From the NCBI RefSeq assembly GCF_900110425.1, contig NZ_FODS01000003.1:1-64000 (forward strand): 64,000 bases of DNA, given 5' to 3'. Below are positions 8,204 through 16,940 of the stretch, piece by piece. Every line of letters begins with the position of its first letter. Positions within the stretch are counted from its first letter, which is position 1. The position numbers and the translations under genes are program-made. Under the pieces are notes generated by a model that made no database searches, was not told the origin of the DNA, and was given only the letters and a program-made list of their open reading frames with translations. This DNA comes from Salinihabitans flavidus. GTDB lineage: Bacteria > Pseudomonadota > Alphaproteobacteria > Rhodobacterales > Rhodobacteraceae.

Positions 8204-10717
8204 ATGGACATCGTTCTGATCACAACGGTCATCGCATCGCTTTTCCTTGTCATTGGGGTGGCGGAGCCTTTGGCCGCACGGATGCGTTTGCCCTACAGCG
8301 TGATCCTGGCCGCTCTCGGGATTCTGATTGGCGTCGGGGCGATCTTCTTTCTGCGCACCGAGTTGACAGATGCGCTCAATCCCGTGGCCGAAGCGATCCT
8401 CGGCCTGCCGATCCGCTCGAATGTGTTTCTCTACGTGTTTCTGCCAACACTGCTGTTTCAGGCGACGCTGGGGATGAACCTGCGGCGAATGCTTGACGAC
8501 TGGGTGCCCATCCTCGTTCTGGCGGTGGTGGCCGTGGTCGTTGCCACGCTGACGGTCGGCTACGCGTTGTCATGGGCAAGCGCCCTGCCGTTGGCGGCCT
8601 GCCTGCTGATCGGCGCGATCGTGTCCACGACCGATCCATCGGCGGTTGTCTCGATATTCCGATCAATTTCGGCCCCGCGCAGGCTCGCGCGGATCATCGA
8701 GGGCGAAAGCCTGCTGAACGATGCGGCTGCCATTGCGCTTTTTGGCCTCTTCATGGGGTTCGTGATGCTGGGTGCGCCGGATCCGGCCCTGACCGACGCT
8801 CTGGCGCGCTTCCCGCTCCTGATCGTTGGCGGGGCGCTGATCGGCTGGCTGGCCGCGCGCATCGCGGTGTGGGTCATGGCCCTCTTTGCGCATCATGAAC
8901 TCGCGCAGATCTCGATCTCGGTGGCCCTTCCCTACCTCGTCTACATCGGGGCAGAACAGAGTATCGGCGCCTCTGGCGTGATTGCTGTCGTCGCGGCCGG
9001 TCTGACGCTGAACCTGACCGGACCCGGACGCCTGCCGCCACAGGCTTGGGCCAACCTTCGTGAGGTCTGGGGTCTGCTGGCGCATTGGGCCGGGGCGCTG
9101 ATCTTCATTCTGGCCGCGCTTCTGATCCCGCGACTTCTCGAAGAGGTTCGTCTTTCGGATTTCGTGCTGATTGGCGTGGTGATCCTCGCGGCCATTGCGG
9201 CGCGTGCCGTGATCCTGTTCGGGCTTCTGCCTCTTCTGACGCTGCTGCGTGCCTCTCCAGCCGTGGAGCGGCCCTACCGGGTTGCGATCCTCTGGGGCGG
9301 GCTGCGGGGCGCGGTCACGCTGGCACTGGCGCTTGCGGTGACCGAAAGCTTCCGCGTGCCGGTGGAAGTCAAGCGTGTCGTCGGTATCCTCGCCACCGGG
9401 TTCACTCTCTTTACGCTGATCGTGCAGGGGACCACGCTCAGGGTTGTGATCGGATGGCTCGGCCTCGACCGGCTGTCGCCGATTGATCAAGCCCTTTCAC
9501 GGCAGGTTGTCGCCGTGGCGCTTCAGACCGTGCGCGAAGCGGTGGCACAGACGACCGAGAACTATGAGTTGACGCGCGAGATTGTGCGCTCGGAAGCCAA
9601 GCGCTTCGGTGATCGGCTCGATGAGGCGGTAAAGACCGCAGAGGCCAGCGCCGAGATCCTTGATCGGGACCGCATCACGCTGGGGCTGATTGCGCTGGCG
9701 GGGCACGAACGCGACACGATCCTTACCAGAGTGCGGGAGCGAACGATCTCCGCGCGGATGGCAGAGCAGGTTCTTTCGGATGCCGATCGGCTGATCGAAG
9801 GCGCGCGTTCGGGCGGGCGTAGTGGCTATATGCACGCCGCGCGACGCAGTATCGCCTATGGGAGAGCCTTTCAGGCAGCAGTCTGGCTGCACCGGCGATT
9901 GCGACTATCGTCCCCGCTGGCACGGCTGACGGCCGATCGGTTCGAGCTTTTGCTCTCGCAACGGCTGATCCTGCGTGACCTTGGTGCCTTCATCGACGGA
10001 CGCATCCGCCGTATTCACGGACGGCGGGTGGCCGATCTGCTGCATGAGCTTCTGTCGCGCCGGATCGAGATGATGGAGACGGCATTGGAAGGGCTGCGCC
10101 TTCAGTATCCGGGGTATGTCGAAAAACTTCAGCGCCGTTTCATCCGGCGCACCGCCCTGCGGCTGGAAGAGCGTGAATACACCACCATGCGCGAAGACGG
10201 GCTTTTCGGGTCGGAAGTCTACTCCGCGCTCATGCGGGATCTCGCGGTGCGCCGGGCCGGGGCGGAACGGCGTCCCCGGCTTGACATCGCGGTTCAGCGG
10301 ACTGAACTCGTGCGGCAGTTTCCGCTTTTCGCGGATCTCGACGACGCCGGGCTGAAGCGTCTGGGACGCGCCCTTCAGACGCGCTACGTCAACGCGGGCG
10401 AAGTCATCATCCGCAAGGACAGCATGGCGAAAAGCGTGTTCTTTATCGCGTCGGGCGCAGTCGAGCTGGAAAGTGCCGGCCAAACCTGGAAGCTTGGCCG
10501 TGGCGAGATGTTCGGACAGATGGCGATCCTGCTGCGCAAGGCCCGCCGGACCGAGGTGCGTGCCATCGCCCCCTCGACGCTTCTGGTGCTTGACGAAGAA
10601 CGCTTCCGGCGCCTTCTCACCCGCAGCGAAGCGATTCAGAAGGCGGTGCGCGCCAGCGCCGAGAAGCGCGGCATCGCACCGGACAAGCTCTTGTCTGACG
10701 ACACGGACGCGGCTTGA
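8204..10717 (+). CDS. CPA1-family cation:proton antiporter with C-terminal cyclic-nucleotide-binding-like domain
   Basis: This 837-residue protein has about 12-13 membrane helices in residues 1-410. It carries the CPA1 motif STTDPSAVVSIF followed by EGESLLNDAAAIALF, which holds the ion-site Asp residues. A long cytoplasmic helical region (about 430-690) leads to a cNMP-binding-like beta-roll (about 700-820). In that roll the phosphate-binding cassette reads GEMFGQMAILLRKARRTE. The usual FGE Glu is Gln, so cyclic-nucleotide binding is uncertain. The architecture resembles SOS1/NhaP-like exchangers. The likely role is Na+ or K+ for H+ exchange. The gene is monocistronic. Confidence 0.88.
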   Translation: MDIVLITTVIASLFLVIGVAEPLAARMRLPYSVILAALGILIGVGAIFFLRTELTDALNPVAEAILGLPIRSNVFLYVFLPTLLFQATLGMNLRRMLDDWVPILVLAVVAVVVATLTVGYALSWASALPLAACLLIGAIVSTTDPSAVVSIFRSISAPRRLARIIEGESLLNDAAAIALFGLFMGFVMLGAPDPALTDALARFPLLIVGGALIGWLAARIAVWVMALFAHHELAQISISVALPYLVYIGAEQSIGASGVIAVVAAGLTLNLTGPGRLPPQAWANLREVWGLLAHWAGALIFILAALLIPRLLEEVRLSDFVLIGVVILAAIAARAVILFGLLPLLTLLRASPAVERPYRVAILWGGLRGAVTLALALAVTESFRVPVEVKRVVGILATGFTLFTLIVQGTTLRVVIGWLGLDRLSPIDQALSRQVVAVALQTVREAVAQTTENYELTREIVRSEAKRFGDRLDEAVKTAEASAEILDRDRITLGLIALAGHERDTILTRVRERTISARMAEQVLSDADRLIEGARSGGRSGYMHAARRSIAYGRAFQAAVWLHRRLRLSSPLARLTADRFELLLSQRLILRDLGAFIDGRIRRIHGRRVADLLHELLSRRIEMMETALEGLRLQYPGYVEKLQRRFIRRTALRLEEREYTTMREDGLFGSEVYSALMRDLAVRRAGAERRPRLDIAVQRTELVRQFPLFADLDDAGLKRLGRALQTRYVNAGEVIIRKDSMAKSVFFIASGAVELESAGQTWKLGRGEMFGQMAILLRKARRTEVRAIAPSTLLVLDEERFRRLLTRSEAIQKAVRASAEKRGIAPDKLLSDDTDAA

Positions 10718-10824
10718 CCGGCACGCCATGCAAGGCGTTGCCCCGCCCCGAAGGCTGCTAACAAGATACTGACAGGGCGGGCGGTCTGTTCAACGTCGCC
10801 GCCGCAGGGGGTCAGGCAAAAACG

Positions 10825-10908
10825 ATACCGACGTAATACCGACGTTTTACCGACGTGATACCGAAACGGGTTTTTTTCGTGATTTCAGCACGTTAACCGA
10901 TGATTCGG
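10825..10908 (+). repeat. 11-bp tandem repeat array, site A, with conserved tail
   Basis: Four consecutive 11-bp units occupy 10825-10868: ATACCGACGTA, ATACCGACGTT, TTACCGACGTG and the degenerate ATACCGAAACG. A T-run and a tail with GATTTCAGC, TTAACC and GATTCG follow, and are shared with site B at 52 kb. The array lies in the 258-bp gap between the antiporter and ybaK-like genes. The 11-bp period puts each unit on nearly the same helix face, which suits protein binding. Its function is unknown. Confidence 0.75.
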
Positions 10909-10975
10909 GGTCAGTTGCATTTTTCGCCCCACCCCGCCATTCTCGCCTTCGGATCACGCAGAGGAAGAGGCGGGA

Positions 10976-11443
10976 ATGAGCAAGAGCATGAAGCGCGTCC
11001 GCGGCGCGCTGGAAGCGGCCGGGATCACACCCGAAATCAAGGAAACCGGCGCTGCCCGCACCGCCCAGATGGCCGCCGATAGCGTGGGCTGCACCCTCGA
11101 TCAGATAGCGAAGTCCATCATTTTCAAGGGGTTGGAAAGCGGCGAGGCGCTCTTGTTTCTGACGGCGGGTGGCAATCAGGTGAATGACGCCAAGGCCTCC
11201 ACTCTGGCCGGAGAGCCGCTTGGAAAGGCAGATGCGGCACTCATCCGGGCGCAAACGGGCTTTGCCATTGGCGGCGTGGCGCCGGTGGGCCACCTCAACC
11301 CGATCCGCGCCTGGCTCGATCCGCGCCTGTGCGAGTTTGACATCATCTGGGCCGCCGCCGGCACCCCGCACCATGTATTCCCCCTCGCCCCCGCCGATCT
11401 GTCTCGATTAACGGGGGCGCAAGCTGCTGATTTCACGTCGTAA
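10976..11443 (+). CDS. YbaK/EbsC-family aminoacyl-tRNA deacylase
   Basis: A 155-residue single-domain protein of the YbaK/ProX/INS superfamily. These enzymes hydrolyse mischarged tRNAs such as Cys- or Ala-tRNA(Pro). Diagnostic stretches are QIAKSIIFK (with the conserved Lys), LTAGGNQVN, and GFAIGGVAPVGH near the end of the domain. The ATG follows GAGGAAGAGGCGGGA. Which mischarged species it edits cannot be said; the neighbours give no hint. Confidence 0.88.
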   Translation: MSKSMKRVRGALEAAGITPEIKETGAARTAQMAADSVGCTLDQIAKSIIFKGLESGEALLFLTAGGNQVNDAKASTLAGEPLGKADAALIRAQTGFAIGGVAPVGHLNPIRAWLDPRLCEFDIIWAAAGTPHHVFPLAPADLSRLTGAQAADFTS

Positions 11444-11452
11444 TTCGAATTT

Positions 11453-11471
11453 ATGTGAAACTTTTTCACAT
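11453..11471. promoter_or_regulatory. Perfect 8-bp inverted repeat upstream of DUF2852 gene (candidate operator)
   Basis: ATGTGAAA-CTT-TTTCACAT forms a perfect palindrome about 80 bases before the DUF2852 start. The half-site ATGTGAAA recurs at about 11511, inside a larger GGTGA...TCACC dyad just before the gene. Low GC and the absence of a trailing T-run argue for an operator rather than a terminator for the preceding gene. Confidence 0.4.
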
Positions 11472-11552
11472 TACCTCTTGCAATACGGAAAGACTCTTCC
11501 AATCTTGGTGATGTGAAACGCATATACATTCACCTCTAACCGGGAGACCGAT

Positions 11553-11966
11553 ATGACATCATACGCCACAACCGCACCGCCGTCCGGCCCGATGAGCTGG
11601 CTCGCGCGGGCCGAGGACTGGCTCGACAGCAAAGGCAAGGGCGCCTGGATCGCCGTCATGGTTCTGGGCTTCATCGCCTTCTGGCCCGTGGGCCTCGCCC
11701 TTCTGTTCTACATGATCTGGAGCAAGCAAATGTTTGGCAAATCCTGCACTCGTCGCCATGCCCGTCGGCAAGATACCCTGCGCCGCACCGGCAACTCCGC
11801 CTTCGACGCCTACCGCGAGGACACGCTGCGCCGACTCGAAGAAGAGCAGGCTCATTTCGAGTCTTTCCTTGAAAGACTGCGCGCCGCCCGCGACAAGGCC
11901 GAGTTCGATCAGTTCATGGACGAACGCGCCACAGATGCCCGTGACCGCGAGGCGCCGCAGGCATGA
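11553..11966 (+). CDS. DUF2852 membrane protein
   Basis: This 137-residue protein has a short N-terminal region, a membrane stretch (about 32-55, WIAVMVLGFIAFWPVGLALLF) and a charged C-terminal helix with RRLEEEQAHFESFLERLRAARDKAEFDQFMDER. This is the pattern of the DUF2852 family, which is common in Alphaproteobacteria and has no known function. A good RBS (CCGGGAG) precedes the ATG. A strong hairpin terminator follows at 11982. Confidence 0.85.
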   Translation: MTSYATTAPPSGPMSWLARAEDWLDSKGKGAWIAVMVLGFIAFWPVGLALLFYMIWSKQMFGKSCTRRHARRQDTLRRTGNSAFDAYREDTLRRLEEEQAHFESFLERLRAARDKAEFDQFMDERATDARDREAPQA

Positions 11967-11981
11967 CCTTGCCACCCAAGA

Positions 11982-12006
11982 CCCGGGGCGCTGCCCCGGG
12001 GCTTTT
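11982..12006 (+). terminator. Rho-independent terminator after DUF2852 gene
   Basis: CCCGGGGC-GCT-GCCCCGGG makes an 8-bp GC stem, followed after GC by TTTT. It ends the DUF2852 transcript and separates it from the RDD gene. Confidence 0.8.
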
Positions 12007-12029
12007 GCAACGGTAACCCATTGGAAAAC

Positions 12030-12476
12030 ATGACATTCCCCCACACCCTCCCCGACCCTGAAATACAGCCGGAGTTCTATGCCGACATTCCGGTAAAGCG
12101 ACTTGTCGCATGGGTTGCGGACATGATCGTGATCATCGTGATCTGTGTGCTGATCGTGCCGCTCACCGCCTTTACCGGGATATTCTTCTTTCCGTTTCTG
12201 GTGCTGGTGGTCGGTTTCGCCTACCGCGTCGTGACGCTGGCAAATGGATCGGCCACTTGGGGGATGCGGCTGGTGGCGATCGAGATGCGCGCCACCGACG
12301 GGACGCGCTTCGATCTGTCGAAAGCGCTTCTTCACACGCTGGGCTATTCCATCTCGTTCACTCTTCCCATCCTTCAGTTCATCTCCATCGTGCTTATGCT
12401 CACCTCGGCGCGGGCACAGGGGCTGACCGATCATATGATGGGAACGGTTGCGATCAATCGCGCTGCGCGGTATTGA
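12030..12476 (+). CDS. RDD family membrane protein
   Basis: This 148-residue protein begins the RDD domain at VKRLVAWVADMIVI (about 26-39), with the Arg and Asp that name the family. Two membrane hairpins and a GSATWGMRLVAIEMR loop follow. It ends in GLTDHMMGTVAI, the usual RDD close. The ATG at 12030 is preferred over an in-frame TTG at 12021. Family members are small inner-membrane proteins, some linked to Na+/H+ exchange. The role here is unknown. Confidence 0.85.
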   Translation: MTFPHTLPDPEIQPEFYADIPVKRLVAWVADMIVIIVICVLIVPLTAFTGIFFFPFLVLVVGFAYRVVTLANGSATWGMRLVAIEMRATDGTRFDLSKALLHTLGYSISFTLPILQFISIVLMLTSARAQGLTDHMMGTVAINRAARY

Positions 12477-12566
12477 GCCAAAGAGCGGATCAGGTCTTGG
12501 CGACCCCGCTATCGGTTGCTATCGTCCATCTCGACAAATTCCCTGAAATGCGAACCCGAAAGCACC

Positions 12567-13388
12567 ATGCGCCACTCTCTCCCCATAGCTCCGCAGTTCT
12601 ATGTGACGGCTCCGCAACCCTGCCCATATCTCGCGGGACGGATGGAGCGGAAGCTCTTCACCTCGCTTCAGGGCGAGGATGCGCAGGCTCTCAACGACAG
12701 TCTTTCGCAGCAAGGGTTTCGACGCTCTCAGAATGTCCTCTATCGGCCATCCTGTTCGGAATGCTCACTTTGCCTGTCGGCACGTATCGACGTTGAGCGA
12801 TTCACCCCTTCGCGCAGCCAGAAGCGTCTGTTTAAACGCAATCGCCACCTGGCCCGCCGGGCAACATCGCCCTGGGCGACGGAAGAGCAATACGACCTGT
12901 TTTGCAGCTATCTCAAAGAGCGGCACGCCGATGGTGGCATGGCCGACATGGATGTGTTCGAATTCGCCGCGATGATCGAGGAAACGCCGATCCGAAGTCG
13001 TGTGGTCGAATATATTGACCGACAGGACAACACACTCACCGCCGTATCGCTGACCGATGTGCTCGAGGACGGGTTGAGCATGGTCTACAGTTTCTATCAG
13101 CCCGACCTGCCCCAGCAATCGCTTGGAACCTACATGATCCTCGATCACGTGGACATCGCGCGCGAAGCGGGATTGAAGTATGTTTATCTTGGGTACTGGG
13201 TGCCCGGCAGTCCGAAGATGGGGTACAAGTCGCGGTTCTCCGGTCTTGAGATTTTCTATCGCGGGCGTTGGACCGTCCTGAATGACCCCGATGCATTCGA
13301 GGCCGACCTGCATCCGTTATCAGTGGACCCGATCTCCGAGCAGGTGGCGAATATCTCTCTGCCCGATCTGAGGCGTGGGAAACCCTGA
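12567..13388 (+). CDS. bpt: Aspartate/glutamate leucyltransferase (bacterial N-end rule)
   Basis: This 273-residue enzyme would transfer Leu from Leu-tRNA to proteins with N-terminal Asp or Glu, marking them for ClpS/ClpAP. It matches the ATE/Bpt family: [12 protein letters not shown] at the N terminus, the paired cysteines in [16 protein letters not shown], and the C-terminal Leu-transferase core ([31 protein letters not shown]). The ATG at 12567 gives the usual N terminus, while upstream TTG codons would add an unmatched extension. A strong terminator follows. Confidence 0.93.
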   Translation: MRHSLPIAPQFYVTAPQPCPYLAGRMERKLFTSLQGEDAQALNDSLSQQGFRRSQNVLYRPSCSECSLCLSARIDVERFTPSRSQKRLFKRNRHLARRATSPWATEEQYDLFCSYLKERHADGGMADMDVFEFAAMIEETPIRSRVVEYIDRQDNTLTAVSLTDVLEDGLSMVYSFYQPDLPQQSLGTYMILDHVDIAREAGLKYVYLGYWVPGSPKMGYKSRFSGLEIFYRGRWTVLNDPDAFEADLHPLSVDPISEQVANISLPDLRRGKP

Positions 13389-13466
13389 TCTCCGGCTGGC
13401 CGAACGGTTGGATGCCTTCTGCCTCGCTGTGCCGTTGAGCAGTATTTGCGTCCCGAACACAAGAAT

Positions 13467-13492
13467 GGGCCGCCTCTCAAGGCGGCCCTTTT
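13467..13492 (+). terminator. Rho-independent terminator after bpt
   Basis: GGGCCGCCT-CTCA-AGGCGGCCC gives a perfect 9-bp stem followed by TTTT. It lies between the convergent bpt and TRAP permease genes. The U-tract favours the plus strand. Confidence 0.85.
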
Positions 13493-13512
13493 CCTTGGGA
13501 CACATGTCGTGA

Positions 13513-15867
13513 TCAGTTCGGAATAAGGTCGGGAAGGATCGTCACGATCTCGGGGAAGAACCAGAGAAGCGCAAGGCCAACCACCTGAATCAGGACGAAT
13601 GGCATGACGCCGCGATAAATGTGGCTTGTCGTCACCTCTTTCGGCGCGACCCCACGCAGATAGAACAGCGCAAACCCGAAAGGTGGCGTCAGGAACGAGG
13701 TTTGCAGGTTCACCGCGATCATGATCGTGACCCACTTGGGATCGAACGTGCCGCCATAAATCACGGGCCCCACGATGGGGATCACGATATAGATGATCTC
13801 AAGGAAATCGAGCACGAACCCGAGAATGAACAGAACAAGCATAACGATCAGGAACACCTTGAACTCGTTATCAAAACTCTGAAGGAACTGCTGGATATAG
13901 TGCTCTCCACCGAAGGAAATCACCACGAGGTTGAGAAGCTGCGAGCCGATTAGGATGGCAAAGACCATTGACGTGACCTTCGCCGTTTCGCGTACGATCG
14001 GACGAAGCACACCGCCACGGAACAAAACGTAACAGGCATAAAGCAGCCCGAAGATCGAAAAGAGGTAGGTCGCCTGCGCCACGAAAAACGCCAACCAGCT
14101 TTCAAAGCCGACACTCTCACGGTGCACCCGAAGATCGAAATTCACCCCGATCAACAGCATGATGACGATGGATAAGGCGGCCATGATGATAATCCGGCCG
14201 CTCTTTTCGTTTTCCTGCAGTTTGCGATAGGCGGCCAGCATGATTGCACCGCCCGCCCCCAGCGCCGCCGCTGGCGTCGGATTGGTGATTCCGCCGAGGA
14301 TTGACCCCAGAACCGCCACGATCAGAACCAAAGGCGGGAAAACAACGCGCAGCAATTCGTTCTGCGCCAGTCGCTCCACGGCGTGCTTGCATCCGTAAAG
14401 AGTCAACGCGAGCGGTATGGCAAGTATGAGAAGTGTTACCCCCGGACTTGTAACCGGAGAGATCAACAGGATATCGGCCGCGAGCCCCAGCACCACCCCG
14501 ATTGCCCCAATCAAAAGCGGACTGATATCTGCCGTGGGCGCCACCCCGCGTGACAGCGCCAGCGTCAGGGACAGCAGCAGGAAGATCGTCGCAACCCCGG
14601 TGCCGATGGGGGCCGCAGCGGCGACCTTTGCCTCGAACCGCTCTTGTTGTTCTTCTTCCGAGAGCGCGCGGGCCTGCTCGACGCCCCCCGCGGCATCAAT
14701 GGCGGCTTGTTCCGCGACCGCCTCGTCCCAGGCGCTCTGACCGTGCAAGTCGATCATCGAAGCCTTGCACTCATCACCGACATTGGTGCGCAACGAGGCC
14801 GTCTGCCCCGCGTCGGAGAAGCTGTCCACGTTGATGTTCTGGCTCCCGATCACGCCAACCGTGCCCAGTACGATCATGCCTCCGATGAGCAGGCCGGGAA
14901 TAGCGAGGAACCAGGTCAGAGCCTCGTTGCGCGTGATCACCTCACTCCCCGCCGCACCAAGCTCCACCGCCGGGGCCTTTGACGGATTCAGGAGTGCATA
15001 GGCGAACGCATACAACGCATAGAGCGCGGCCAGCAGAATACCCGGAATCAACGCAGCCTGAAACAGTGTGCCAACCGACACCACCGCCGGCTCGCCAAGA
15101 TAGGTGAGCGCATCCGAACAACCCGCCATTTGGGCTCGTGTCTCCTGGGCTGTGGCATAAAGATCACCCGCCAGCGTCCCCAGAAGAACGATCACGATCG
15201 AGGGCGGAATGATCTGCCCCAGCGTGCCCGAAGCCGCAATCACCCCCGTGGCGAGTTGCGGCGAATACCCGTTGCGCAGCATGGTTGGCAGAGACAGAAG
15301 GCCCATTGTCACCACCGTGGCGCCCACGATCCCGGTAGAGGCCGCAAGAAACGCCCCGACCACAACGACCGCAACGGCAAGCCCCCCGGGCAACGGGCCA
15401 AAGACCCGCGCCATCGTCGTCAGAAGATCGTTGGCAATCTTTGATCGTTCCAGCGTGATACCCATCATCACGAACATCAGAACGGCAAGAAGGGTCTCGA
15501 TCGACTGTCCCGCCAGCACCCGCTCATTCATCCGGTTCACGATAAAGCTGAGGTTGCGGTCCATCGCGGTTTCCCAACCCCGCGGGAAAATCGCCTCTGC
15601 GACCCGTGGCATCTCCGGGTATCGGAAGATCGAAATCGATTCGGGCCGAACGCCCTGCGCCACCAGATCGGAATACATCGCGGAAGATGTATCAATCGCC
15701 TGATGAATCAACAGGCCCGCGCTGTCCATCGCCGCCACGATGGCAAAGGAAATAATCCCGGCCCCACCGATGGCAAAAGCGACCGGGAAGCCCGACAGAA
15801 TGCCCCCGAAGAGGCAGAGAAAGACGATAATCAGGCCGAGTTCGACCCCATCAAGTCCGAATAGCAT
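13513..15867 (-). CDS. TRAP transporter large permease (DctM type), enlarged
   Basis: A 784-residue membrane protein of the TRAP DctM family, which transports organic acids driven by Na+. Typical DctM proteins are about 430 residues. Here the family motifs (FLAASTGIVGATVVTMG, GTLGQIIPPSIV, and AVNLQTSFLTPPFGFALFYLRG near the end) are spread over almost twice that length. A hydrophilic acidic insert lies near residues 345-425 (QSAWDEAVAEQ, LSEEEQQERFEAKV), with extra membrane helices after it. It lies 18 bases after the small permease gene. Such long DctM forms occur in marine Rhodobacterales with equally long DctQ partners. Confidence 0.9.
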   Translation of the reverse strand: MLFGLDGVELGLIIVFLCLFGGILSGFPVAFAIGGAGIISFAIVAAMDSAGLLIHQAIDTSSAMYSDLVAQGVRPESISIFRYPEMPRVAEAIFPRGWETAMDRNLSFIVNRMNERVLAGQSIETLLAVLMFVMMGITLERSKIANDLLTTMARVFGPLPGGLAVAVVVVGAFLAASTGIVGATVVTMGLLSLPTMLRNGYSPQLATGVIAASGTLGQIIPPSIVIVLLGTLAGDLYATAQETRAQMAGCSDALTYLGEPAVVSVGTLFQAALIPGILLAALYALYAFAYALLNPSKAPAVELGAAGSEVITRNEALTWFLAIPGLLIGGMIVLGTVGVIGSQNINVDSFSDAGQTASLRTNVGDECKASMIDLHGQSAWDEAVAEQAAIDAAGGVEQARALSEEEQQERFEAKVAAAAPIGTGVATIFLLLSLTLALSRGVAPTADISPLLIGAIGVVLGLAADILLISPVTSPGVTLLILAIPLALTLYGCKHAVERLAQNELLRVVFPPLVLIVAVLGSILGGITNPTPAAALGAGGAIMLAAYRKLQENEKSGRIIIMAALSIVIMLLIGVNFDLRVHRESVGFESWLAFFVAQATYLFSIFGLLYACYVLFRGGVLRPIVRETAKVTSMVFAILIGSQLLNLVVISFGGEHYIQQFLQSFDNEFKVFLIVMLVLFILGFVLDFLEIIYIVIPIVGPVIYGGTFDPKWVTIMIAVNLQTSFLTPPFGFALFYLRGVAPKEVTTSHIYRGVMPFVLIQVVGLALLWFFPEIVTILPDLIPN

Positions 15868-15885
15868 CAGGTCTGTCCCTCAATC

Positions 15886-16812
15886 TCAGTGCGTGCCTTC
15901 ATAGGCTTCCTCACCCGTGCCCAGCGTGTCACGGTCGAGATACTTGTTCTCGCTTCCGATGCCTTCCTTCCATTCGAGGAAAGCACGGTAGAAAACGGCG
16001 ATCGCGTGCAGGAACACCAGCCCTGCAAAGGCTACGAGCAGCACCTTGAACAGGAAGTATCCGTTAAAGCCATTGGGCGAAAATCCGATTGTTTCCACGT
16101 TCCACTTGAGAATCCGCGATTTCCGCATCAGAAGGTCAATTTGGTCGCTGGCCGAAACCTTCGGAGTCACGAGGTGCCGCCACAAGAAGAACCACCCGTA
16201 CATCCACACCAACACCGCCACCGGCATCATGAAGAAAAGGGCGCCGAACATGTCGATCACCTTTTTGGTGCGAAACCGCACATTGGAGTAAAAGAGATCG
16301 ACCCGCACATGGCTACCCTGCACGAACGTGTAGGTCACGCAGAGCGCCACGACCATGGCATTGTAAAGTTTGAGTTCTTCGGACCACCAGCTCACATCGA
16401 AGGTTATCGTGGTGCCGAACCCGATCGAAATTTCGGACGCGGCAAACACGCGCTGCATGAACACGATCACGATCTGCTGCAACACCATCAGAAGCCCGGC
16501 CCAAGCAAAGAACCGCCCCACAGTGTTGGCAAATCCCTCCAGCACGCGCACGCATCCCCACATGACGCTACTGCGCCATATGCCGATTACGGTGATCACG
16601 ATAAAGGCCGTGAACATGACAAAGAAGAACTCGACCGACCCACCGTAATAGATGAACCGGATGAGCGATTCACTATTGCTCCAATCCAGCCAGAGTTGCG
16701 GATTGAGCAGCGCATAGCCGAAATTGTAAAAGGCCATGACAATGTTGCTGACCAACCAGCCCAGCCCGTCCAGCAATGCGCCCGATACCCCGTTGGCGGC
16801 CGTGTCTTCCAT
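15886..16812 (-). CDS. TRAP transporter small permease (DctQ type), enlarged
   Basis: This 308-residue membrane protein is nearly twice the usual DctQ length of about 170. About 6-7 hydrophobic segments are seen. The DctQ core is recognisable in the middle, with a membrane helix followed by FVQGSHVRVDLFYSNVRFRTKKVIDMFG; the HVRVDL stretch is the family hallmark. It sits between the binding-protein and large-permease genes and should complex with the large subunit. Confidence 0.88.
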   Translation of the reverse strand: MEDTAANGVSGALLDGLGWLVSNIVMAFYNFGYALLNPQLWLDWSNSESLIRFIYYGGSVEFFFVMFTAFIVITVIGIWRSSVMWGCVRVLEGFANTVGRFFAWAGLLMVLQQIVIVFMQRVFAASEISIGFGTTITFDVSWWSEELKLYNAMVVALCVTYTFVQGSHVRVDLFYSNVRFRTKKVIDMFGALFFMMPVAVLVWMYGWFFLWRHLVTPKVSASDQIDLLMRKSRILKWNVETIGFSPNGFNGYFLFKVLLVAFAGLVFLHAIAVFYRAFLEWKEGIGSENKYLDRDTLGTGEEAYEGTH

Positions 16813-16940
16813 GACCAGAGCCCCTGTTTTCCCCTAGGTATTTTTTTCGGTGACGAAGGCGCCCTACCGCTCATTCGTCTACAGTTTTTGGATACGCCCC
16901 CGCATTTGGCGGGGACGCATCTTCATTGTTCCGGGCCGGT

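Noticed and set aside
10825-10908. Site A tail as a CtrA-type (TTAA-N7-TTAA) operator or a terminator
   Set aside because: Only one TTAA half-site is present, and the T-tract is not preceded by a stable GC stem, so neither reading is supported.
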